A DNA stretch of 57,981 bases from Pedosphaera parvula Ellin514 (GTDB lineage: Bacteria; Verrucomicrobiota; Verrucomicrobiia; Limisphaerales; Pedosphaeraceae). The notes beneath the pieces are model-generated. The model saw only the letters and a program-made list of their open reading frames with translations, was not told where the DNA came from and did not search any database. Each line of letters starts with the position of its first letter. The first letter of the stretch is position 1. Shown piece by piece: positions 6,024-14,190 of the stretch. Both the position numbers and the translations under genes were made by a program. The stretch is taken from positions 1 to 57,981 of the forward strand of contig NZ_ABOX02000048.1 of assembly GCF_000172555.1 (NCBI RefSeq), written 5' to 3'.

Positions 6024-8783
6024 TTACTCCATTTTCAAATCCAGATGCTCTGGCAGCGGAACTGGATGGGATAAATCCTTCGCAAAAGTTCCCTCAGGCT
6101 TCTCAACAAAACCATGCTTCAACAGAAAGTTTATTGCCGGCTCATTCCGCAGTCCCACAACATAGGGTGCAATCAGCACCCCTTTGCCCAGGGCAATCGC
6201 CTTCTGCGAAAGACCATGCAATAGCGCCTCCTCGACTCCTCTCCCCAAAGCCCGGCAACTCATCAACAACGTATCCAACCAGAACCCCTCATCAATGGGT
6301 GTCGCAATGCATGTTCCCACCAGACCATAATCACCAAAACGATCTTGTGCCGATACCACCCAAATCCAGCAGCTCTGAGATTTCAAATCCCGAATCTCTT
6401 GTTCGGTGCGGCGCTTCAGTGAAAGATTGAACTGGTTCGTTTTTTGGGTGAGTTGCGCGATCCGTGAAATATCTGCTTCCTGCGCCAGGCGTATCTGCAC
6501 CTTTAATTCCAAAGTTCGCAAATAGCTTTTTAAATCCGCCGCTTGTGCCTGCACTATTTTTCGCTCGGATTCAGAGAACATGTAATCACTCCGCGCCTCA
6601 TCCTCCTGTGTGATCGTCGGCGAATCAAACAACCACAACTTTGAAAGCACATTGCCAAAAGACATCGCCTTAGCCGGCAGTGGAACTACTGTAACCTCGG
6701 GACAGTTCGTTTCCACCTCGAGTCGCTCCACCGGGTTGTCATCGAAAAACACAAACGAATCCAACGCAACGTTCAACTCGGCAGCCAGCTCCCGGAGGTT
6801 CTTCGACTTTGCCTCCCAATTGATTCTCGCGGCGGCTATATCCTTTCTCAGCAAAACCATCCCGTCATGATTCTCCAAAACTTGCCAGACATCGTCCGCC
6901 GAATTTTTACTCACCAGCACCAACAACACCCCGCGAGCTTTTAATGCGAGCAGTTGGGATTGAAATTTCCTGAAATCATCCAACCCTATCCCTGATACTC
7001 CATCCTCGCCTACAACTCCTGCCCACAGCGTCCCATCGCAATCCAGTGCCACCACCTTTTTCGGCGGCACGCGGAATTTCCTTATCCCACGCGTGATCGC
7101 GATGCCCAACCTCTGGTAAACCGGGGCCGAATAGGGAGCGCTGGCTATCCGTTCCATCTGTTGATCCCGTGCATTGGTGGTTCCCAGTTCGGTTATAATC
7201 TCCGAAAATGGAAGCACCTCCACGCGCTCGATTTTAACCAACTCGTCCCGCCACCAACTCTGCAGACGCTCGGCCTCACCCATACCTCCAACCCAGGCAG
7301 TCGACACCACCGGCGGCAAATCGCTCACGAGCAACGGCGTTCCACTCCCATCCACATGCTGTCGGATGGCTTGAACCAACTGTTCGCCAACAATTCTGCC
7401 CGTCGGATCATTTTCGCTCACCAAATCCTCCGGGCGAACCAGCACCACATTTACTCCTGCTTTATTCGTCACGAATGAACTCTCTGGCGAAAGCAAAGCT
7501 TGCTGCACCTGGTTGAATCCATAAAACTCCGCCTCAATCGCAAATCCAAAGCTTCTTCCCCAAAGCTTCAAAGTGCTGGCCAGCGACTCCGCCGTAAAAC
7601 TCGCGGCAATAACCACCCGGACTTTGGCCTTCGCCACATCTGCCCTCCCGGTTGCCGCCTGCTCCTTCCTGGCCAATGCTATGGTAATCACACCAGCATC
7701 ATAAATTGGAAATAAGTCCGGATTCTCCGGCAGTAAAAATTTTGTTTCAGGCGTGGATTTCTCACTTTTGCCGCTCCGCAAAAGTCTCTGAATCTCCGCC
7801 ACGGAGTCGAGTTGAAACACCCGGTCTGCCGGAACCATCACTCCATAACGATCGTACAGAGCCGCGGCTATGGCCATTTTCCCAATCGAATCCCATGCCG
7901 AAAACTCCGCGCTGCCAGCGGAAATAGTAACTGCCTTACGAGGCAGGGAAAGCGCATCGGCAATCAAACCGGTCACTTCAACATCGATTGATACGCTCTT
8001 ATCCGAACTCGCCTCAGGCGGGACTCCTTTATTCCCCAGTTCGCGCCTGCGTTGAAAAGTAGCCGGACTGCCGCCCCAAACCTCTCCCGCCGGTATCCGC
8101 ATGAATGGCATCACATGCGAAAAGGGCTCTATGAGCGAGTCGTCCCCAATTTTCGCCCCCATTTCAATCTGAGCGCCACCGCCCACCGTAACATTCCTGC
8201 CGATTTCAATCGGTGCGCTTTGGTACACCAGCGACCCACTCTCACTTCGCGTGAAGCTATGCGCAATCAACCGGCTATCGTGTCCGAGAATCGAACCGGC
8301 CCCAATGATCGTCAGGTCAGGATCAGTGATTGTCCCCAACGGAATGGCGCGTTCGCCCAGAAATAATTTTGTGGAGTAGGACCTCGGAATCAACCAGGCA
8401 AAGACGGGCACTTGGGCGAAGTGGAATATCATCGGCAGCGAACCCACTAGAAAAGCGCGTCGATAAAGCAGAATCAGAACGATTGAGGAAAATGAAACGA
8501 TCTTGTCTTTGTGCGAATCCAACCGCCGGGGCTTTTCGAAGAACCACCCCAGAATGGTTGTCTCCAGCGTATATGCGCTCAACAATATCAGCAGCCATAC
8601 CGCGTATAGCACGGGGGAAATAGCAATCCAAAATGGAGCGGAATAGTGCTGCCATCCCACCGTCTTGATGCTTGTCGCCACGCCCGCCGCCGCCAGTGCC
8701 GGCTCAATCAAAGCCAACCCGGTCACGATCACACATGCGATCCCCTGCACCGGTATTTGAATAGCTTTGCTCTTTCCTACCAT
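6024..8783 (-). CDS. Membrane LbH acyltransferase-like / acyl carrier / FkbH-like fusion
   Basis: A protein of about 919 residues with several domains in series. The N-terminal ~150 residues hold about four membrane segments. Residues ~140-245 are a left-handed beta-helix of hexapeptide type (IGAGSILGHDSRLIA, IEIGRNVTVGGGAQIE). Residues ~265-340 form a carrier domain with the phosphopantetheine Ser in AWDSIGKMAI. The rest matches FkbH: a HAD-type core with DxDGT (VVALDCDGTLWAGVVGEDG) and a C-terminal GNAT-like domain. FkbH-type proteins transfer a glyceryl group from 1,3-bisphosphoglycerate to a carrier thiol. Here the carrier is fused in cis and joined to a membrane acyltransferase-like domain, which suggests acylation of a cell-surface or secreted product; that is inference. 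I chose the ATG at 8783, preceded by GGAGGAGTA, over an upstream ATG at 8807 with no ribosome site. No polyketide synthase is nearby. Confidence 0.82.
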   Translation of the reverse strand: MVGKSKAIQIPVQGIACVIVTGLALIEPALAAAGVATSIKTVGWQHYSAPFWIAISPVLYAVWLLILLSAYTLETTILGWFFEKPRRLDSHKDKIVSFSSIVLILLYRRAFLVGSLPMIFHFAQVPVFAWLIPRSYSTKLFLGERAIPLGTITDPDLTIIGAGSILGHDSRLIAHSFTRSESGSLVYQSAPIEIGRNVTVGGGAQIEMGAKIGDDSLIEPFSHVMPFMRIPAGEVWGGSPATFQRRRELGNKGVPPEASSDKSVSIDVEVTGLIADALSLPRKAVTISAGSAEFSAWDSIGKMAIAAALYDRYGVMVPADRVFQLDSVAEIQRLLRSGKSEKSTPETKFLLPENPDLFPIYDAGVITIALARKEQAATGRADVAKAKVRVVIAASFTAESLASTLKLWGRSFGFAIEAEFYGFNQVQQALLSPESSFVTNKAGVNVVLVRPEDLVSENDPTGRIVGEQLVQAIRQHVDGSGTPLLVSDLPPVVSTAWVGGMGEAERLQSWWRDELVKIERVEVLPFSEIITELGTTNARDQQMERIASAPYSAPVYQRLGIAITRGIRKFRVPPKKVVALDCDGTLWAGVVGEDGVSGIGLDDFRKFQSQLLALKARGVLLVLVSKNSADDVWQVLENHDGMVLLRKDIAAARINWEAKSKNLRELAAELNVALDSFVFFDDNPVERLEVETNCPEVTVVPLPAKAMSFGNVLSKLWLFDSPTITQEDEARSDYMFSESERKIVQAQAADLKSYLRTLELKVQIRLAQEADISRIAQLTQKTNQFNLSLKRRTEQEIRDLKSQSCWIWVVSAQDRFGDYGLVGTCIATPIDEGFWLDTLLMSCRALGRGVEEALLHGLSQKAIALGKGVLIAPYVVGLRNEPAINFLLKHGFVEKPEGTFAKDLSHPVPLPEHLDLKME

Positions 8784-8907
8784 TACTCCTCCATAGTGCC
8801 AGAGCATTTTGCTAAATTTCTAGTGTAAAGATGCGCTGCTATATTTAACAGCCTGCTTTTCGTTGGAGCCTTGGCTCGGACGTGCTATTTATCTAAAGGA
8901 GGTTTAT

Positions 8908-10350
8908 GTGCGGCCAAATCAATGTCTCATGCTTTATCAATGGTTTCTGATCGGATTTTTCATCCTGATTGGATGCTCATCACCGCAGCAGTTCAAAACT
9001 GCGCGCCCGTTCCCCGCCCCTTCATACCAGCGGGTTGAAATCGGTTTATGTGAAGATTATCCAAAAGCTTCGCGCTCCATCGATGTGGCGCGAGGTGACC
9101 TCCTCCTTTTAAAAACGAATGGCATTCACGTTTTGCGAATAGCTTTTCCCTGGGACACAATTGAAATTGAACCCGGAAAATACGACTGGAGTTTCTGGGA
9201 TGAATTTGTCCGCATGGCTGCCGACGAGTATGGCATCCGCCTTATTCCCTACGTTTGCTATACCCCACGGTGGAACTCAAGTGGCAACGACACCAATTAC
9301 TGGCGTCAACCTCCAAAGGATATTTCCCGCTTTGCGGATTTCATGAAAGTGATCGCCAGGCGTTATAAAGGCCGCATCCATTCATGGGAACTTTGGAATG
9401 AACCGGACAACGCCGAGTATTGGGAAGGTAGTTCACAGGAATTTGCGGAGTTGGCAAAAGCCGGGAGCAAAGCAGTCCGCGAGGCCGATCCCACTGCGAA
9501 GATCGTTCTGGGTGGCATGTCCTGGAATATTGAATTTTTGCGCGACCTTTTTGTGACCCACGGAATAAGTCCCTTCATCGATGTGGTAAACCTGCACAAT
9601 TACTATGAAACCTGGTCACCCGATCCCATTGAAAACATCAACATATACATTTCCAAGGCCTCCCAAATCATCGATCTCCATGGAAATGGACAAGCCCTAT
9701 GGCTGGCGGAAGTAGGCTACAGTAACTTCCGTCACGGCAGTCATGTCTCAAGAACGTACGAAGCCCGTTACAACTTTGAACATACCCCACAATTCCAGGC
9801 ACAAAGCATGGCACGCATGCTTTCCTCCATCTTGGCCACCGGCAAGGTTCAATTGATCGCCTGGTACCGCATTCATGACCTGCCCGAAACGACGCTCATC
9901 ATCGGCGACGTGAACAACCGGCGTCTGGGTATCCTCGATGTCCAGGGTCGTCCCAAGCCGGCACTGAAAACGTTGCGCTTCTTCAGTTACATATTTGAAA
10001 ACGATTTCCGGTGCCTGGATGGAGAGGTGATTGAATCGCGATTAATCCGCTCAGACAGCCAGGCTCATGTTTTTGAACAACGCAATGGCTCAACTTTTGT
10101 CACCGTCTGGCTGGAAATGGAAAACTTCCAAAGCCCTCAAACGATCACTCAGTCCCAAACAGAGCAACTCGATCTTCTCTTTCCCAAGCCATTGGAATCC
10201 AAAGCCACGGTTTACAACGAACGGGGAGAGCTGATTTCCCGAATACGGCTGGATCAGGCTGACAATCGCACGGCCATAAAAAACCTCACTATTGATCGAG
10301 CCCACTTGGAAGTCATTCGATGTCTGCCGAAAAATTCCCCGCTTCATTGA
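8908..10350 (+). CDS. GH39/clan-A-like glycoside hydrolase lipoprotein
   Basis: A 480-residue exported enzyme with a (beta/alpha)8 glycosidase core. The catalytic motifs are visible: WELWNEPDN (acid/base Glu after Asn) near the middle and WLAEVGYS (likely nucleophile Glu) further on. This resembles GH39 and PslG-type hydrolases that trim exopolysaccharide. The C-terminal ~110 residues form a beta-rich accessory domain. I chose the GTG at 8908 because AAAGGAGG lies 5 nt upstream, an ideal ribosome site. The resulting N-terminus has a lipoprotein signal ending FFILIGCSSP. It is divergent from the FkbH fusion (125 bp between starts) and convergent with the carbohydrate-binding protein (5-bp gap). 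The arrangement fits surface-polysaccharide metabolism, but the substrate is unknown. Confidence 0.85.
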   Translation: MRPNQCLMLYQWFLIGFFILIGCSSPQQFKTARPFPAPSYQRVEIGLCEDYPKASRSIDVARGDLLLLKTNGIHVLRIAFPWDTIEIEPGKYDWSFWDEFVRMAADEYGIRLIPYVCYTPRWNSSGNDTNYWRQPPKDISRFADFMKVIARRYKGRIHSWELWNEPDNAEYWEGSSQEFAELAKAGSKAVREADPTAKIVLGGMSWNIEFLRDLFVTHGISPFIDVVNLHNYYETWSPDPIENINIYISKASQIIDLHGNGQALWLAEVGYSNFRHGSHVSRTYEARYNFEHTPQFQAQSMARMLSSILATGKVQLIAWYRIHDLPETTLIIGDVNNRRLGILDVQGRPKPALKTLRFFSYIFENDFRCLDGEVIESRLIRSDSQAHVFEQRNGSTFVTVWLEMENFQSPQTITQSQTEQLDLLFPKPLESKATVYNERGELISRIRLDQADNRTAIKNLTIDRAHLEVIRCLPKNSPLH

Positions 10351-10355
10351 CGGGA

Positions 10356-11294
10356 TCAAGGGGTTTTCAATGGCTTTAACAGGATTTGTCGCACATCCAT
10401 GACTGCATCGGCATGTTTATTCCTGGGCCGCACCGCAATGGAATGGATGCCGGCCCGGGAGAGGTTTACCCTGCCAATCTGTCGAGGCACGAAGTTCTGA
10501 AAATGCCCGGTCTCCTCTACAACCAAGGAAAACCTCTCGCCATCGACAACCACATCCACATCACTTCCACCCTGCCCCTTCCCGCACCCTTGCCACAATT
10601 CAACGTCGTACGTACCCAGCTGCCTCACAGTGAATTTCCATTCCGCCCAATCCTGTGGATTCACCCAATAACCAAGGCAGTTTTTCTTCTCATTCGGCTC
10701 ATAACGCATGGTTACGCTATGAGTGATCGCATTGCTCGCATGTAATGTAATCGGTCCGTCGCCTTGCTGAATAACAGACTTTCCTTCAGGCGCCGGTCGA
10801 AGGATGATGGCTGCTAAATTCAGGGCGCCGAGGGAATTCGTATCTCCACTCCTCACCTGCAAGGAAAATGGTTCTACTTTCTCCACGTAAACGCGGCCAA
10901 TAAGGAGGTTGGTGAAATGCGAAGTGTCGCCAGTCGATGAGTAACTGGCAGAAAATTGTCTCCCGGCCACTTCGACCTGCATTGTACCGCCATTGGTCTC
11001 TGCAGAATACGAAATATTCACTTCGTACATTCCCCAGCGAGTCGGCTTGTAATTCCAGGACACAACATCGGAGGTATGAATCAAGGAAACTGACTTGGTG
11101 CTCAATTTCGTCTCCACTCCTGCTGCACCTCCCGCAAGTTGAGCATCCACCGGGAGAAAGGAAATATCGCCCCATGCGACCTCAACCAGCCGGTTCGTTG
11201 CTGTCCCTTCCGCTGCTCCTAGGTTTTCGGCAAGGGCAACCACGACACCGCAAACCAGAAAGCAAAAACAGCGCACGATTAAAGGTTGGGGCAT
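10356..11294 (-). CDS. Secreted protein with two tandem carbohydrate-binding-like domains
   Basis: A 312-residue secreted protein. I placed the start at the ATG at 11294, which gives MPQPLIVRCFCFLVCGVVVAL as signal peptide. The longer open frame upstream (to 11516) reads through a repeat element and is not conserved-looking. Two beta-sandwich repeats of about 110 residues follow: the first around WGMYEVNISYSAETNGGTM, the second around LGTYDVELWQGCGKGQGGSD. Both end in similar strands, LAAIILRP and VRQILLKP. This pattern is seen in accessory domains of sulfatases and fucosidases (DUF5077/CBM6-35-like). No catalytic domain is present. It lies tail to tail with the glycosidase gene, so it could bind the same glycan, but it is not in its operon. 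Confidence 0.72.
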   Translation of the reverse strand: MPQPLIVRCFCFLVCGVVVALAENLGAAEGTATNRLVEVAWGDISFLPVDAQLAGGAAGVETKLSTKSVSLIHTSDVVSWNYKPTRWGMYEVNISYSAETNGGTMQVEVAGRQFSASYSSTGDTSHFTNLLIGRVYVEKVEPFSLQVRSGDTNSLGALNLAAIILRPAPEGKSVIQQGDGPITLHASNAITHSVTMRYEPNEKKNCLGYWVNPQDWAEWKFTVRQLGTYDVELWQGCGKGQGGSDVDVVVDGERFSLVVEETGHFQNFVPRQIGRVNLSRAGIHSIAVRPRNKHADAVMDVRQILLKPLKTP

Positions 11295-11352
11295 ATAGGA
11301 GTAATTGAACTTAAGATTATCGAGATACTTCCATACCTGGAAGTTTAAACTC

Positions 11353-11625
11353 CATGGCAGGCGCATCTCAATGCCACCGCAATCCTGTGGAAAAACCCTT
11401 AACTTTGCGATTTGGCGCAACTCCGAAATCCTGCCACGGCTAATGCTTGCTTCATCAATTGAGGCGCTCCAGCCAACATTTTTAGACGACTCTGGCAGGA
11501 CATAAACTACCCGCATTGAGAGCAGGCAATGCGGGTAGTTTAAAAATGATGGAACTTCGTGTCGAGAAAAATGGTGTGGCGGCGAAACTCTGGGGGGTAG
11601 AACCCATTTAAATGCGTCTGCCCTG
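11353..11625 (-). mobile_element. MITE-like element, copy 1 (inverted orientation)
   Basis: A 273-bp non-coding repeat, related along its length to 30612-30883 and 43393-43663. Its ends are CATGGCAGGCGCAT (11353-11366) and ATGCGTCTGCCCTG (11612-11625), an imperfect 14-bp terminal inverted repeat. The 10 bp GTTTAAACTC occurs directly on both sides (11343-11352 and 11626-11635), a perfect target-site duplication. An internal hairpin with perfect 14-bp arms lies at 11504-11541. Because the repeat carries an open frame, it extends the carbohydrate-binding protein's frame upstream, which is why a start inside the repeat is probably wrong. Confidence 0.88.
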
Positions 11626-11703
11626 GTTTAAACTCCAACTCACACATTTACACATGAACCCTGCGAGGAGTTAAATGTACAAAGGCTCGTGATTTGATTC
11701 AGA

Positions 11704-13080
11704 TTAAACTTGTGGGGCGGGCGGGCCGGTTGGACCACTCCCCGGCAAAGCCATGACTTCATTGCTGGATTGTCTTTCCAACATGCGCCCATCTGAATCT
11801 TGTTTCAGCATCAGTGTCTGAGTTGGTAAGGCGAAATTAATTCCTTCTTTATCGAAACGTTCCTTTAAGGCCAGATTCATTTCCTGCATGCCAGCCAGAT
11901 AGGCCTTATTATCGGATGAACCCCAAAAGTGAACCACATTGATGTTCAGCGCAGAATCAGCAAACCGGTTAAAATTTACCACCAAATCCTTTGTCATCGG
12001 ATTGGAACGATACACCTCCTCTATGATGCGCAGCGCCTGCCTCACCTTTTCCGTCGGCGTATCATAGGTTAGTCCGATATTCATTTCTGTCTGGATGGTC
12101 GGTCGCCCGGTAATGTTGGTGATGGTGGCGTTGCCCACGGTCTTGTTCGGGATGGTGATCAGGAACCCCTTGGCATTCCTCACTCGCGTGCTCCGCATAC
12201 CAATGCTTTCAACGTTGCCTTCGACCTGGTCAATTCTGATCGTATCGCCAATCCGAAACGGCTTATCGACGAATACTGCAATCGCTCCGAATAAGTTGGC
12301 CAATGTATCCTGCGCCGCCAAACCGATTGCCAAACCGCCAATGGATAATGACGTTATTGCTGCGGTCACATTAATGCCTAGATTCTGACACGTCACTAAC
12401 ACCGCTACTACAACGATGAATACCTTCAAACTTTTACGGATGATCGGGAACAGTTGTTCATCAAATGTTCTATCCGCGTCCGTGGAGGCACGCTGACGCC
12501 AATACCCCAGGGCCAATTCCACAAATTTAACCAGCATGTAGGTCAGGGTGCTCGCTACGACGATGGTGAAACATTTCGCTAGAATATTTTCCACCACTGT
12601 CGGCCACCTGAACACACTAAGACCGATGTGCAGAAACACCACAAAACTGACAACCTTCACCGGTCCATTCAACAGGTCGAGTATGAGATCGTCGAACTTG
12701 GTCTCGGTTTTCTCAGCCCACTTCCTGAGCCACACGCGCGTCAAGTGATCGAGAAATTTCGAAGTATAAAAAGCGAGAATGATATAGACCAGGGATGCCA
12801 TGTATTTCCACAGTTCATTCCCCAGCCATTGATATTTCAGAAAAGGAAAATCGACCGCCAGTTTCTCAATCCATTGGGGTGTAACATCCACCGGGTCAAC
12901 TGGTGGGGAATCATGCCCTTGAGTGAAGAAATTCAAGAATCTATTTAACTTGGTATCGGGTGGCGTAGTGGTGGATGGGGTGCTCGAACTTTGCGCCAGG
13001 CTGGTCCAACTGCACCAAAAGAGCAAAATGAACAACCCAACAAGTAAAGCGTTAAAAAATGTCTGAAACTTCCATTTCAT
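11704..13080 (-). CDS. MscS-family mechanosensitive ion channel
   Basis: A 458-residue small-conductance mechanosensitive channel. It begins with a signal peptide (ending SLAQ), followed by about four more hydrophobic segments. The pore region and MscS beta domain are clear: SLSIGGLAIGLAAQDTLANL, then VDKPFRIGDTIRIDQVEGNV and a VRNAKGFLITIPNKTV block. The Gly/Ala packing of the pore helix is retained. A C-terminal alpha/beta vestibule and a Pro-rich tail (GPTGPPAPQV) complete it. It is longer than E. coli MscS (286 residues) because of an N-terminal extension of about 150 residues that includes a periplasmic part. It would release solutes upon hypo-osmotic shock. No Shine-Dalgarno site is evident before the ATG at 13080. 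Confidence 0.9.
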   Translation of the reverse strand: MKWKFQTFFNALLVGLFILLFWCSWTSLAQSSSTPSTTTPPDTKLNRFLNFFTQGHDSPPVDPVDVTPQWIEKLAVDFPFLKYQWLGNELWKYMASLVYIILAFYTSKFLDHLTRVWLRKWAEKTETKFDDLILDLLNGPVKVVSFVVFLHIGLSVFRWPTVVENILAKCFTIVVASTLTYMLVKFVELALGYWRQRASTDADRTFDEQLFPIIRKSLKVFIVVVAVLVTCQNLGINVTAAITSLSIGGLAIGLAAQDTLANLFGAIAVFVDKPFRIGDTIRIDQVEGNVESIGMRSTRVRNAKGFLITIPNKTVGNATITNITGRPTIQTEMNIGLTYDTPTEKVRQALRIIEEVYRSNPMTKDLVVNFNRFADSALNINVVHFWGSSDNKAYLAGMQEMNLALKERFDKEGINFALPTQTLMLKQDSDGRMLERQSSNEVMALPGSGPTGPPAPQV

Positions 13081-13216
13081 AATTTGTCAGTTTATCAATA
13101 ACTGCGGAGTTATGGACAGGGTTTCGCTGCTTTTAATCAAAGAATTATCCAGGCTTCGGACAAGGAAATCCTGTAAACGCATGCCCTCAAAGCCCTTGAG
13201 AAGTTTACTACAAAAT

Positions 13217-13426
13217 TCAACCACCGGCCACTATCTTGACGATCTCCAGACGATCCCCTGAAGCCAACTGTCGCGCTGCAAATTCCGAAGGCGCCACTGC
13301 CTCACCGTTATGTTCCACCACCACGCTACGGGGCAACAATTTCTGGGTCAAAAGAAACTCTTCAATGGTCAATGGCAACCGCGTTGCTATTCGTTGCCCA
13401 TTGGCGATGACAAAAGGTGTATCCAC
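13217..13426 (-). CDS. thiS: Sulfur carrier protein ThiS
   Basis: A 69-residue ubiquitin-fold sulfur carrier for thiazole synthesis in thiamine biosynthesis. The C-terminus is VAGG, the diglycine that is thiocarboxylated. The central PRSVVVEHNGEAV and GDRLEIVKIVAGG blocks match ThiS. I chose a GTG start at 13426, preceded by TGGGGATATT, which gives the usual family length and no overlap with the DUF2071 gene. An ATG at 13468 would add 14 residues and overlap that gene by 31 bp. It is the last gene of the thiH-DUF2071-thiS group. No thiG or thiF lies in the window. Confidence 0.85.
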   Translation of the reverse strand: MDTPFVIANGQRIATRLPLTIEEFLLTQKLLPRSVVVEHNGEAVAPSEFAARQLASGDRLEIVKIVAGG

Positions 13427-13437
13427 AATATCCCCAT

Positions 13438-14163
13438 CTAAACGTGCAACTCCTGTTCCGTGTGCCATTCATGCTCGATATTGCGCATAATCAAAGCACA
13501 ATCGAATGAAACCGATCCTTCAGGAAACTTTGATTTTTCATCAAAATAGCTGGAACGCACGCGCTCCACATCCAAAGCCTCCACCTTCCAATTCATGGTC
13601 TTCAACCGGATGCCATCAAGTTTCAAACCACCTTTCGTTGCAGAATAACCCAGCGCGCCAGGTTCAAAAAATTGAGAAGCTTCTTCCAGTGTTAAAAATC
13701 CGGAACTTTTCGGCAATTGTTTGGCTGTGCGTGCCTGAATCGCAACAGCCACTTGTCCATCTTCTGAATTCAACGAAAAATCCACGGCCTCTCCGTCATC
13801 GGCCACCGCAAATTTGGCCGCATGCTGTTCACCGGGAAAAAACCGTCCGCCCGCAATTTGATTCAATCGTGAATTCGTATCCCGCCGCGGAATATACACT
13901 CCTTCCTGAGCCTTTCCCTGTTCATCATCCCATAATACAGCCACCCGATGCGCCGCATTCTCGCTGCTAATCCCCAAAAATGCCGGCATTCCTTTCGGAC
14001 GTATTTCCTCCAACTTGATTAAACAAATTCCACCAATCGCAAAACCGTTATGCAACTTGGGCCGAAACTTTTCTGGCAACTGCCGCTGCATCACCACCGA
14101 ATCCACGCGGTAATTCACCAGGATTCTTCTCCGGATAATTCCTTGTATGGTGGGTAGTTTCAT
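13438..14163 (-). CDS. DUF2071 family protein
   Basis: A 241-residue cytoplasmic protein of the DUF2071 (COG3361, YqjF-like) family, related in fold to acetoacetate decarboxylase. The hallmark N-terminal block is VNYRVDSVVMQRQLP followed by FRPKLHNGFAIGGICLI. No catalytic lysine can be assigned with confidence. It sits between thiH (27-bp gap) and thiS (11-bp gap) on the same strand, so it is probably co-transcribed with thiazole genes. Whether it takes part in thiamine metabolism is unknown; the placement alone is the argument. The start is the ATG at 14163. Confidence 0.8.
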   Translation of the reverse strand: MKLPTIQGIIRRRILVNYRVDSVVMQRQLPEKFRPKLHNGFAIGGICLIKLEEIRPKGMPAFLGISSENAAHRVAVLWDDEQGKAQEGVYIPRRDTNSRLNQIAGGRFFPGEQHAAKFAVADDGEAVDFSLNSEDGQVAVAIQARTAKQLPKSSGFLTLEEASQFFEPGALGYSATKGGLKLDGIRLKTMNWKVEALDVERVRSSYFDEKSKFPEGSVSFDCALIMRNIEHEWHTEQELHV

Positions 14164-14190
14164 AACATGTGGACTAATCGCACATTTGGT

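Noticed and set aside
11297-11516. N-terminal extension of the carbohydrate-binding protein
   Set aside because: The added sequence lies mainly in the MITE-like element, and a good signal peptide starts at 11294.
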